This document shows positions 44,201 through 53,689 of a DNA stretch of 64,000 bases, piece by piece; positions within the stretch are counted from its first letter, which is position 1; every line of letters begins with the position of its first letter. The position numbers and the translations under genes were made by a program. Source of the stretch: Lepidodermella squamata (taxonomy: Eukaryota > Gastrotricha); assembly GCA_047495785.1 (NCBI GenBank), contig JBLDXI010000059.1, positions 310,001 through 374,000 of the forward strand. The letters are read 5' to 3'. The notes beneath the pieces were generated by a model, which was not told where the DNA came from, ran no database searches, and saw nothing but the letters and a program-made list of their open reading frames with translations.

Positions 44201-44766
44201 AATGATGCCTGGTCGGACGGTGCCATGGCCAACAAGTGCTTGCCGTGGCGCGATTTCAAGTAGAAGCGAAGCGTCGATACAAGTACGGACTTGCCTACAC
44301 CTGCATTGCCTGATACATAAATTTTAAGCTGCTGCGGTGGTGTGTTATCTGCAACATTAGCCGCAATATTGTTCACACGCGCGTCTGCTTCTGCTGGTGA
44401 TGATCTTTTATTTGCCTCATTATTATTATTATTATTATTATTATTTTTATTATTCACCTTGTACTTGTAAACAAACTTGTCGTGAACGCTTGCCTTGGGA
44501 CTGGCCCAATCGTTGTCGAGACGTTGCTCAACAACTGATATGACGCGGTCAAATACGCGCCGCTGATCAGGATTTAGCCTATCAATTAGCATCGTTAGAC
44601 GAGCCTCGGCTTCTTCGGCTGTTAAATTTTCGAAATCTTCATCTTTATTGTTAACAATCTGCTGCATCTCTGTTCCGTGGTTTACAGCATTAGCCGCCAC
44701 CTCGGTGTCACTCTCGTGAGCACCACTAGCGTCGTTGTCGTCGCTATCATCATCATCATCAATCAA
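41275..44766 (-). CDS. Helitron PIF1-type DNA helicase (1163 aa as read), truncated by a micro-insertion
   Basis: The helicase half of the Helitron RepHel protein. It opens with an acidic Asp run, then NPDQRRVFDRV (Q-like motif). Walker A is GNAGVGKS (about residue 155), motif II VIDECSML (about 235), motif III LMGDLLQLNPV, then NMRQ, and the C-terminal SF1B blocks AMTAHRCQGMTLKRVIADLG and SYVMLSRVCKLEDLLLINF. After residue 790 come an RGG/GRG-rich segment and low-complexity Asn/Ser/Lys linkers. The last 70 residues are the start of a USP-like domain, cut by a TAG lying inside the 30-bp insertion. Apart from that the helicase motifs look intact. The first codon in this stretch is not ATG: the same frame continues upstream through the 10-bp repeat into Rep. 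Confidence 0.85.
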   Translation of the reverse strand: MIDDDDDSDDNDASGAHESDTEVAANAVNHGTEMQQIVNNKDEDFENLTAEEAEARLTMLIDRLNPDQRRVFDRVISVVEQRLDNDWASPKASVHDKFVYKYKVNNKNNNNNNNNNEANKRSSPAEADARVNNIAANVADNTPPQQLKIYVSGNAGVGKSVLVSTLRFYLKSRHGKHLLAMAPSDQASFAIGGTTVHRGVNLPVEHGSTPRYTSILAVLANALRVAYKNVALIVIDECSMLSNVMLTYVSQRLREICDGGAMDDYVRPFGGMHILLMGDLLQLNPVNDGCVFENVPGHVINNLHGVSPIEVAPWKSFEFDELAINMRQKADPLFAQILAETRIGLLAPPGREHLLTRLFDFHYYAVKYGFVTARVEQLGEQQFEQFDAASSTTTVESNHATAGALLAENTKLTVEQRWQILARYLIENPDTTCIVATNSQVDQLNEAVLYNLQNISGDGGDNGDDGMITLEAEDIFYAQRNFNQELARKALNKLTEDGESQVARTAGLEKVLRLKIGAKISLRRNLDLTRGLTNGACGEIVRINYTDSIPEMNQADKATASTTTLQLTSGIKAAKRKRRMFTFDQNKRKCAKHKTTSSSSSSSLANNSNNNNNNNTAGVASVEVLQPRRVASLRIRFNHGLECDIGPVTSRFPLVNGVIVERKQWCVSLNYAMTAHRCQGMTLKRVIADLGPTIFAVAQSYVMLSRVCKLEDLLLINFDDRSIGAKMVNKLALIEYDRLRRTTGRESLAESVMRNSEAVYSEYAADINLPPVGCNKTVINCEDRRWYLSKASLRAQENDSSAVTLAAGGDDVERQLQLQSSSALPTVVVSTVSRAHADRGRGGGRGRGRGAARGGSFTGRGGRGASAVGGSTVRRIRQVSVENTTTISIDQSTADFSSSKNNNNNYNNSDDDFNNHDPLTLGDAAGAPTQRKRVTIRYGRSVGDNIHPAKKSNTQQKRTAADEASSAAQQAGVASKKSKLSRSSNSSVENVKTSNNCEAMIYNIATNVTLARKASNCPSGDDDSSLPLDRDSNDGTRLKRKNTGDAARTATRQPSNGAKISPKNNVGSSSSSSSSITKSSTSSLTTPARTNKCLFNLRLCRPLQMPHHGAAQLSALNTLLHCVFAYEQLEALLQAEDCASMIRPDALTDEHVTLLTELTPCKE

Positions 44767-44820
44767 TCTAAATCAATCTAAATCAATCTAAATCAATCTA
44801 AATCAATCTAAATCAATCTC
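44761..44820. repeat. Six-copy 10-bp tandem repeat (AATCAATCTA) inside the RepHel frame
   Basis: Six units of exactly 10 bp, the last with C instead of A at the end. On the minus strand it separates the Rep C-terminal part (ending NHEIDLD) from the helicase. The frames on both sides are the same (60 bp is a multiple of three), but the repeat itself reads TGA, TAG and TGA in that frame. Confidence 0.9.
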
Positions 44821-47697
44821 GTGATTGCGCCACGGCTTGAACAGCATTAATAAGCTGTGGTAAAAATCCTCTTTTCGTTTGGACAGGCTATAGATTCTGT
44901 GTTGAATATACCACGGCGTTTTTGGCTTTTTTACAAATTCGTACTGACGCTGAGCTAGTGGCAAGTTTTCACTGCCAGCCACAGGCTTACGGTCGTACCA
45001 TGATGCTAGTTCGTACAAGCTCATGTTATCGAACGTATCATCACACGGCCGATTTGGATAATACGTATCTACCAAGTTGGTCGCAAAATAGTCGACGCTA
45101 TTCGGGTCTCGTTCTACCAGCTTGCACACTTGTTCGTATTGCTTTACGCGCCGCGATCGTTCACGTGACACATTGAGGTGGCGCACTTGGAATGTCGGCG
45201 AAAATGTGTACTGCGACTTTTTCAAGAAATAACTCGCAGCTGTCATTATGTTTGTCTCTTGGCATGAAAGAAATGACCCTGCCTCGCGCCACATTGCACC
45301 GAAACGGTTTTTACTCGCCGCCTGTGAACGCTGTCTGCGCAACGCCTCATCGCTAGTAGTAGTATTAGTATCATGATCGGTGGCACCACCACCACTACTT
45401 TTGCTTGGTGCATCGAAATTGGTAGCATTCGCAACTGGTTGCTGTGTTTCACCTTCGCCGCCGTGCATGTTAGCTAGTCGTGAAGCGTTCAGCATAGCGC
45501 GATGCTTCATGCTCATGCGATTTGGCTTTGTGCTATATCCAACGGTTACATAGTGGCACAGATTTTTGCTCTGAGTTGCTACGTATTGCACATCTAGGTT
45601 ACCAGTGTGCATAAGCAAATACAGCGAATTGTAATCGTTGATGCGGCATTCATTTTTGGCTCGCGGAAGCTCGTATGCTCGTGTCTTTGCGTCGCGCTTT
45701 GAACTTTGCATTGCGCCATATTTTTTAATCATGCGCCTATAAGCTGTTGCTTTTGCGATGTTATTGCGCTGGAATTTTTTCTTGCTTTCCTAGGAAAAGC
45801 AAACCGGCACTTGCGGCGATACCGAACGCCATTTCTGCCTGTCGTAAATGGGCTACAATAACTATTACAATTATGTCGCTGATAGCGTGCAACTTTTTCG
45901 TACAATTCAGGCGAGATTTTTTTATCAGGCAGCTCGCAAGTGATTGCCTTTGTTATGAATTCTGCTACTTTTTCAGGCTCATCTTTGTCGAGCAGCGGCG
46001 CGTTTTCACACCACAAAGTTATGTGAAAATGCGGAATTCCTCGCTGCTGTTCTTCCATTCGTACAAAGTAATGCAATATTTTACCGCCTAATGCTTTCGC
46101 CGCTGTTTCATGTACAAATTGGAACCAAGCTTGAAATCGCACGTGTATAAATTCGCAAGTAGTAAACGGGTCCATAGCTAAGTTTTGATAGGTTTTTACC
46201 CGCATGCTCGGGATTTTTCTCCCTCAAGTAATCGTGCAGATCGCGTATGTCATATTCTGACGGGTTGTAAGTCATGAAAAATGTAGCAGGGCCTAAACAC
46301 CTTAGTATGAGCTTTAATCGTTCACGCACCGAGTACCAATACTCTTGTGTTGATGGCAGCTTTGAAAATACCGTGCTCATTCGCGCACCTAGTGTCTCTT
46401 CTTCAACGGCAGCCAAATATTCTTTGGCTGTTAGCTTGTTAGGGCCGCTTGCTACTTGGGTATTGACAACTTGAAAAATGCCCGAACGAACGCATCTTTT
46501 CAAGTACTCGTTGTAATGATAGAAAATGAATGGAATTGATAGTCGGAAGCGATTGACATCTGCCAGCTGTAGCAGATGCCTAACGTAGTCAGCTTCACGA
46601 ATATGCTTTCGGCGAGAATTTCGAACCATTGTAGCGTAGCACTGTTCACTGGCGACGTGGATGTTTTTTCTATCTGGTATAATCGTTCCGAAATGCCACT
46701 CATGCGACAGCTGTGCATTGGTACAAGGCAATATTGCTCGTAATATTTGGCATCTTTAGCGAGATCTATTTTCCGCAAAATTGACTCACCGCTGTTATTT
46801 TCTGCGCCTATCACATCGCTGTATTTCTTCCATGTTTTTACTACGCTTTTTGCGCCGTCGTTTCTTTTTACGGCCGCCCTCATTCTTACTTGCACTGCTG
46901 TTTTTACCTACTTTGTCATCATCATCATCATCATCATCATCAGCTGCTTCACTCGCTGAATTACCGCTGCTGGCAGACGCATCACTCTTATCGCTGCTGC
47001 TGTTGCTGTTACTGCTATGATGTTTTGTAACAAAATCTTCGTCATCATATTCTTGATACATTCGCGCATCTCCGCCTGGCAATTCATCTTCAATTTCGAA
47101 TATTACGCTATCTAGTAATGTTTTTGTTGGCAACCTCAAAATATTTCTCAGGTATGGATTAGCTCGCCGTGCGGCATTTATAGCCTCGCATAAATGTTTA
47201 AAGTTGGTCATATTTTCATATACTATTTTTCTGTCCTCTTTAGGAATAGAGCGCGTGAAAATGATCAGATATGGATCAAGTATATTATTAAGAAAATCTT
47301 GTCGCAACTTGTTTTTCAAATCGCCACTCTTGGCATTTGCAGTAGCTGCTCGACTGTTACGTATATTATTAGAATCTGGGTTGGCTATAACAAAAGGATT
47401 CCTAGTAAAGTCTGACGATGCAGAATTACAATCGGCATCACTTTCGGCTGCTGTGTCGTCTAGCAAGCGGTCAAAGTTTATTTCAAGATGATTTTCTAAC
47501 AACCTTTGATTTTCATTATTAATTCCTAATAAGCATTCGTCATTATCTTGCCCGCTTGATGTTTCTTGTTCAACGTCAAAGTTTTCCCACTTATTCCTGA
47601 AAAGGTGTTCGGCGAATACCTGGAAGGGCATCGGAAAATTCCACGCAATAAAGAAGCTGTGACAGTTCGAAATCACGGCTTTTCGAACTGCCACCAT
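44803..47697 (-). pseudogene. Helitron Rep (HUH endonuclease) region, frameshifted
   Basis: Rolling-circle initiator region. N-terminal part from Met 47697 is acidic with a Lys/Arg cluster. The Helitron-like N domain follows (LPSTQEYWYSVRERLKLILR, then FFMTYNPSEYDIRDL). The HUH motif is in EEQQRGIPHFHITLW. A zinc-finger-like block reads RYQRHNCNSYC and CRFAFP. The Tyr-motif region is HYVTVGYSTK, where two Tyr are spaced by four residues. The end is the conserved FYHSLLMLFKPWR. The frame changes at about 46870, 46735, 46190 and 45765, so the protein cannot be made in one piece. Each piece is otherwise well preserved, which suggests recent decay or uncorrected indels. Confidence 0.75.
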
Positions 47698-47979
47698 GTC
47701 AGTTATTTCAAAGCAGACTTAGAACTTGGAGATTTTTTGAATCAGAAAATATATTCAGCACTTGAACAGAGACAGATTAAATTTTCCAAAATGTTAGAGA
47801 TCGACTAAATTGTCGCTTTGTTGAATCTGTCCTTTTGTCGATGAGAATGGGGACATATTCAAAAGAGGCGGGACAACTTGTTTCATCTGTCCCTTACTTG
47901 TATCTGTCCCAGTGCTCTCGTCGAGAGGCGGGACAAATTTGAAGAAGAAAGGGACAAATACCAGCGAGAAAAGGACGCG
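47698..47979. other. Spacer between two Helitron ORFs with GGGACA motifs
   Basis: The interval carries GGGACA/TGTCCC hexamers in both orientations (about eight between 47830 and 47960), some in the longer form GGCGGGACAA. It is non-coding and lies directly upstream of the Rep ORF start, so it may be its promoter region or the scar of a small insertion. Confidence 0.35.
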
Positions 47980-49949
47980 TTATTTTGAACCGGGGCATTT
48001 ATTAGAGTGATCAACAGCGCTAATTGTTGATTCATTATCGCTGTCTTTACAAAAAATTATGTCGTCACCTTCATCCTGATCGCTTTGATCGCTTTGATCA
48101 GACCCTGCTGTTTCTACTTCTTGATCGTTATCTTCGCCCATTTCATCATTATCTTCTAATAACGCGGCGGATTTATCATCATCTACCCATGCATCGCTGT
48201 CGTCGTCATCGTCGCTGTCATCACTTGATTGATGCACGGCGGCTACTTGCTGCACTGCGCTATACTTTGTTCGGTTAAATTCGAGTAGTTCTTGGTAATA
48301 TATGTTCTCAGCTGGCTTATCGCGTGATTTTTGGCGAATTTTCGACAAACAAACTACTTGTTTGCAATTTTTAGCTTCTTTGCATGAAATGCATGTAAAA
48401 TAGCTCAAAGCTCGGCATCTGTTGTAGTAATTTATCATTTCTTGTCGAAAAGTTACGCGCAGCGCCTGCTCATTTACGGGCTGACGATTAGACAAATTAA
48501 CGCTACGAATAACGCCTGTCAGTTGCATCTTTTCGCTTATCAGACGATTGAGACCTTCGTTGCCGGCATCGTTGATCATTTTTTCTAAATTACCGATGCG
48601 CTTATTAAGCGAAATTAGCTTATATACACGGTTAACAATGGGGCCCAATTTTTTATAATAATGGCTAGAAATTGCTCGCAGTTTTAGTAGCATTGACGAG
48701 CAATAAGGCGCACAAGGTGAATAACAAATCTGCTTGTGGCCATGTGTTTGTTTTCTGCGGCGGCTTTTACTTTTGCGCGGCTTGTTACGCTTCGCTGCAC
48801 TACTAGCTTGCTCGTTCACGCAACCCTCAGCTCTTTCTTCATCAGTTTGATAAGTACATTTGTCAATGTTTTTCAAATATGCATGCAACTGTTGCCAATC
48901 GCTTATGGCATAGATTGATATTAAAAATTCTAGCATTACTAACCACGCGTCTGCCTCGAAAGGCATTACACATAGCTCCTTACAGCATTCCCAGCAAGCG
49001 ATTGGCGGTTTAGGCTCAACGCGTTTACTACGGCGCCCCATGTTGTTGTCCTTGCTATTTGAACGAGGCTCTAAGCGATAATTCGGATATATGCCGTGCA
49101 CCGCGCCGTTTTCGTCAATACTACAATAAATGCGAACAAATCTCTTCGTGGAGGCAAAATTGCTGCTTCCTGCACGGCCAATGGCGCATCGTTTTCAGCC
49201 ATCATCAGCATCATTGCTTCGTTTGACATAATATTATCAATGGTGGCGGTAGTAGTGCGCGATGGTATCATTGTGTCATAATTTGCTGGGTCAAACGGAT
49301 TGCGCTCATCCACTGTCTCTTCGCTACCATCTACGCTACAGTATTGTAAATGATTTAACGGCGTCGCAATTTCCGAATAAGGTGGTGGTGGTGGATCGTC
49401 ATTTTTAGCGACTTGGCGCGAGCGAAATATGCTCTTTCTCTCATCTTTCGGCAGGTAATCAAATTCGACACTCGCGCGGCTGCACTTATTAACACCGCCG
49501 CCGCCGCCATTTTCCCGTTCATACTGCTTAATTTTTGCGCAGAGGTGTTGATCGAGTGTATTTTGATAACAAAAGTATGGCTCTTGTGTTTGCCTGTGCA
49601 TGCTTTCGCCTAACAATGCCCTAATTTTATCCTCTTCATTTTCGACCGTAGTCGATAGCGGTATGGCTTGCCAAGCGATTTCTCGCAAATTGTTAGCTGC
49701 TTTTAGCTGTTGCTTCTTTAGCTCATGAAGCTCGTACAGGGTAGTTCGTGCTTGATTCTCGGCATCAAACTTGAACGTCGCTTCGCGTTGCTTTTTAGAA
49801 AGACGTGGCGTTGACACCGCGTTGTTTTTAATAGTCGGCGAGTTTTGCGAAATTTGCTCGTTGCCTAAAGCTACATGTTGTAATTGCAACAATTCACACG
49901 TTGTGTCACCCGCTATCATGGAAGCGCCACTGGAAGACTCCGGCAACAA
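47980..49949 (-). pseudogene. Helitron-block accessory ORF with Cys clusters (one frameshift near 49150)
   Basis: Two overlapping frames form one protein-like product of roughly 640 residues. The first (from 49949) ends in VQEAAILPP; the second picks up as KRFVRIYCSIDENGAVHGIY after a shift near 49150. Features are a PPPPPYS late-domain-like proline motif, Cys clusters (CWECCKELC, CYSPCAPYC, CISCKEAKNCKQVVC) that could bind zinc, and a long acidic C-terminus (SDDSDDDDD and following). I do not recognise it. Cys-rich parts upstream of Rep occur in some Helitrons, but a specific match is not claimed. Confidence 0.5.
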
Positions 49950-50115
49950 AACGGCCGAGTTTTCTCGGTCGTCAGTTGTAACAACCGTGTCACGTGATGG
50001 AATGTCAGTTCTACTCGCCTGAGCTTCCGATTCATGTGTGCTATCAGCAGCAATAGCTACCTATATCTGATGGGCTGCCGCTCGTCAGCATTCTATTAGC
50101 CTTGTAGCCAAAGGT

Positions 50116-51471
50116 TCATGGTGAAATAATGTTCAAGCATTTATCACGGAGAACACCACGGCTGCTTTCACGGCGTTCTTTATCGGAGGCTGGTGATGAA
50201 GGAATAATATTCACACATTTATCACTGAGAACGCCAACGCTGCTATCACCGCTTTCTTTATTATTATAATTTTCTTGTCTCATTTCAACTTCATCTGCTG
50301 CGTTCGGCTCTGTCGGTTCAAAATATTCAAACACGCTAAAATTATCAGCTTCATTATCGTCCGGAAGTTTATCACAGGCGATACATGTGTCATCGTCATC
50401 ACTTTTACTTGTGTTTTCTGATTTTTTATTCTTCAAATCTTCTCTCATCCGATCGGTTAATTTTATTTGCAATTCTGACAATTTTTTCCGCATATCTCTA
50501 TTATAATTTCTGTTTTTTAATAGGCAAGTTTCATAAAAAGGAATTTTACGAAGCATCATAGCTTTCTCCACTACGGTGAGACTCTTGTCCTGCATGATGT
50601 CCTCAATTTTGCTGTGCCGCTCGTTTTGTCGTTTGCGCTTCCTTGCCACCTTGCTATGCGCTGATTTCACCGCCGCAGGGGAACTAGCCGGCTTGGGCTT
50701 GTCCTTGTCAGATGGCAATATCGTCGAGCTGTCGTTGTCATCACTCGAACAAGTGTCGAACAGAAAGTCGCTATCGTCATCCACCTCATCCTCATCTGTC
50801 ACGACGTGCCCGTCATTTTTACGGTTCGGTTTAACACTGCGTTTTTCATTTGTTTTTACGGCATCTTTCATTTTCTGACGCTTAGACGCTGATGCGCTGC
50901 CACAATAACGACGCCGTTTCGAAGCCGGCAGCGATTTCTTACCATGTTTAGCCGAGCGGCTGCTCTCATCTCGCACCGCATCTTCGCGTGATGATGACTC
51001 TACCGCGACGACGGCGATGCCATCACCATCATCATCATCATCGCTGTTATCGGCTTCATTCACAGCCGGCTCATAGCTGTCATTGTCACAATTTGACGCG
51101 AGAACACTGTACGGAGTTTCGTCTTCAATTAGATAGAGACCGGCCTCGATTAGATTGATCGTGTCTATCGATGTTCTGCCGCGACGTGTTTCGTTGTCGT
51201 TATTCGACGACGCCGGAATGCTACTAACCTTGGATGTCGCGCTGTTATCAGCGGTAGCACCGGTGTCTTTACGTTGCTTCCGACTACGGGTTGAACTGAC
51301 GACAAATTGAAAATCATCATCGGCGGCAGACTGACCGGTGCCAGCCTGTTGCTGATTACCTTCTTTATCAGCAGCTCTCTGGCGTTTCGTGTTCGCGCTA
51401 CTTGAGCTCACATCGCTCGGCTTGGTCGCCGATTTCTTCTCATTCTCTCGGCTTATGGCAGGATCACTCAT
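50116..51471 (-). CDS. Charged nuclear-type accessory protein (451 aa), unknown
   Basis: No family recognised. Low-complexity Asp/Ser/Lys-rich protein with basic clusters typical of nuclear localisation (SKRRRY, ARKRKRQ). It has one ordered-looking helical block near residues 290-350 (KIEDIMQDKSLTVVEKAMML then a coiled coil, RDMRKKLSELQIKLTDRM). The C-terminus is a two-unit repeat: GVLSDKCVNII and GVLRDKCLNII about 26 residues apart. The frame is open from an ATG to the stop. It lies between the USP gene and the Cys-cluster ORF, all on the same strand. Confidence 0.5.
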   Translation of the reverse strand: MSDPAISRENEKKSATKPSDVSSSSANTKRQRAADKEGNQQQAGTGQSAADDDFQFVVSSTRSRKQRKDTGATADNSATSKVSSIPASSNNDNETRRGRTSIDTINLIEAGLYLIEDETPYSVLASNCDNDSYEPAVNEADNSDDDDDGDGIAVVAVESSSREDAVRDESSRSAKHGKKSLPASKRRRYCGSASASKRQKMKDAVKTNEKRSVKPNRKNDGHVVTDEDEVDDDSDFLFDTCSSDDNDSSTILPSDKDKPKPASSPAAVKSAHSKVARKRKRQNERHSKIEDIMQDKSLTVVEKAMMLRKIPFYETCLLKNRNYNRDMRKKLSELQIKLTDRMREDLKNKKSENTSKSDDDDTCIACDKLPDDNEADNFSVFEYFEPTEPNAADEVEMRQENYNNKESGDSSVGVLSDKCVNIIPSSPASDKERRESSRGVLRDKCLNIISP

Positions 51472-51579
51472 CTTCGAGGGTCCTGAAAATGGCGGTCTGC
51501 TGCTGCTGCTGGTGACGCCGCCGGCGCCCGTTGAAAGCCCGCGAGGAAGCGCAGGTTGATACGCTCGGTTGTTCGCCGC

Positions 51580-53658
51580 CTACGAACTGGCGCTTTCGGC
51601 ATCCAAACGTTCGTACATGAACAAGTACGGCTGGGCGTCATACAGCCCGGTATTATCTTTATTCAGCCGAATGTTGTTATTGAAATCGACGACTACTGGC
51701 CGGTGGCTATCATCTGCTCGCCACCACAAGCCATCTCTGCGTCGCAAGTACACAAAGTAATGGCCGCTATGCATCGACCCGCCGCGATGGCAAATAACAC
51801 CTGACATGCGATATCGAACTCTGCTGCCATCACGCATGGGAAGGTAAAAGTACTCGTTAAAGTCCACCATTGCTGTGACTTTATATTCAATAGTGTTGAC
51901 AATTCTTTTGACGCCATTTGTTTCTTGGAAAATATCTCTTCTCATTGATCTTTTTTGTTGAATCAATAAATTTTCCGGGGCTTTCACAATTTTGAGTGCA
52001 TTTTTCAGCTTGCCACCGCATGCTAAACAAAAGCTAACTTTATCCGGGTAACACGGGTCTAAAATGGCGCGCAAGCTTTCGTCCATTGTTCGGTAATTCT
52101 TAGCTTTTACCTTCTCGCAGGCGTCAATCGCTACTGGAACTTGAATGTCATTGAAAATATTGCTAGGTGTTTGCACGGATTCACGGTTACACTGATCACA
52201 CACCGACACGCCAATTTGTTGCCCTGTAAAGCTGTTCAATTCCGAGCCTATCCAATCAGTGTCACCTAATAGGGCTGTTATTATGTCATGCACATCGTTC
52301 TGCTGCGATGGATCATATGTCAGACGGTCGGTGATGAGAGTTGCGAAGCCGTCACAAACGGGCGTTATATTAGGCGCCATGTCGCCAACAGAGTTGACAT
52401 AGCCCAGCACGAATTGGCGAAATGCTTGTCGCAAGCAAGTTTTGCGTTTCTCATTGTTATCGACAGTCAGTAAAGGCAGGCATGCCAAGCAAAAGCATTG
52501 ATTTGACTCGCAATACTTGCCCTTTACAACTTGTTCGACAAATCCTGGGCAATTTAACAGCAGTTGCACAACCGAAATGTCGCAACACTGAACGCTAGTG
52601 TTATTGCGCACAGGCAACAACTTTTGCGGTGTGTAATCAATACCTCTGCTGCTGCTGCTGCTGCTGCTGTGACTGTGATCATCTATAACACTGGCTGTGG
52701 CGTTATATGACGACGATGACGATGATGCTGCTGCTGCAGAGGAAGCCTGCTCATTTCGCTCAATTCTGTTAGCTCCAAAGCAATTATCGGCAACTCCTAT
52801 ATTACACGAGTTTACCTCAACAAAAACACCATTGACACGGGTAGTGCTCTCAGATGATTTTTTATTCGATTCAAAATTATTAATGTAATCATCATCATCA
52901 TAATCAAAATCACGATTAGGAGGCGCGTAAAAGACATCGCCATCAAGATACGGCAACTCGTCGTCATTTTCAGCATGAAAAATAATGCCGCCGCCACCGC
53001 AGTCGCCACTTTCCGTCATCACATTACTGCAGCTAGCATCAGACGGCGGTAAATCAATCAACGGCAAATCATCATCCTCATCATTGTTCAATATCGCAAC
53101 AGCCTCACGAGCGTTAGAACTAGCTAAACATTCCGGCTGCTGAGTGGCGCTCTCGGCGTTTCGCTCAGGCAGTTTTGGCAAGGCTGGCGATGCTGATGAT
53201 GATGATGTTAAAGGAAGATCTTCCGGCCCCATTGTGACAAACCTTAGAACGGGCTTGCTACCTGAAGCCTCTTCACGTTGAACAGGAGTCAGCATAAAAA
53301 CTTTCAATGCCTGTTCTTTGCTTTGGGCAATAGGTGCCTTCGAATTACATATGGCTAGTCCCAAATCGGCAAGTGTCAATCGAATACCCTCACTCGATGG
53401 ATTAGAAGGCAAACTAGCATGAGTGAGGTTTTGTTTAACCGCCTGCGCATAGCCTGAGATGCTAGTTGGCTGCGCTGGGAGACTGGCGGTAGCGTTTTGG
53501 ACGCAATTTTCGGCCACGTTTACAAATTCACCGCTGTTAGCCGCTGTTCCTGTTTCAGAAGCAACCGGAACAGAACTATGCATAGCGGCACCACCACTGC
53601 CCTTATGTGCATCAACATGACCGGCTTTTACACTTGCGGCTTGCGGGATTAGAACCAC
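51580..53658 (-). CDS. Ubiquitin-specific protease (USP/C19-like) in the Helitron block (about 690 aa)
   Basis: Deubiquitinase-type catalytic domain in the C-terminal half. The Cys box reads NTSVQCCDISVVQLLLNCP, aligning with the NxGxTCYxNSxLQ pattern. DVHDIITALLGD matches the QQDAxEFL region. Two zinc-ribbon pairs are present (CDQCN and CLACGG). The His box is SMHSGHYFVYLRRRDGLWWRADDSH with the catalytic His and Asp, followed by PYLFMYER. The N-terminal 340 residues are low-complexity. The first codon of the open stretch is not ATG; the first Met is about 26 residues in, so it may be joined to the ORF at 53690-53968 by splicing or a lost base. USP genes are not standard Helitron cargo, so capture from a host is inferred. 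Confidence 0.7.
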   Translation of the reverse strand: MVLIPQAASVKAGHVDAHKGSGGAAMHSSVPVASETGTAANSGEFVNVAENCVQNATASLPAQPTSISGYAQAVKQNLTHASLPSNPSSEGIRLTLADLGLAICNSKAPIAQSKEQALKVFMLTPVQREEASGSKPVLRFVTMGPEDLPLTSSSSASPALPKLPERNAESATQQPECLASSNAREAVAILNNDEDDDLPLIDLPPSDASCSNVMTESGDCGGGGIIFHAENDDELPYLDGDVFYAPPNRDFDYDDDDYINNFESNKKSSESTTRVNGVFVEVNSCNIGVADNCFGANRIERNEQASSAAAASSSSSSYNATASVIDDHSHSSSSSSSRGIDYTPQKLLPVRNNTSVQCCDISVVQLLLNCPGFVEQVVKGKYCESNQCFCLACLPLLTVDNNEKRKTCLRQAFRQFVLGYVNSVGDMAPNITPVCDGFATLITDRLTYDPSQQNDVHDIITALLGDTDWIGSELNSFTGQQIGVSVCDQCNRESVQTPSNIFNDIQVPVAIDACEKVKAKNYRTMDESLRAILDPCYPDKVSFCLACGGKLKNALKIVKAPENLLIQQKRSMRRDIFQETNGVKRIVNTIEYKVTAMVDFNEYFYLPMRDGSRVRYRMSGVICHRGGSMHSGHYFVYLRRRDGLWWRADDSHRPVVVDFNNNIRLNKDNTGLYDAQPYLFMYERLDAESASS

Positions 53659-53689
53659 CGCCGCCGGCTAGCCCTTTGTGGATTTTTTT

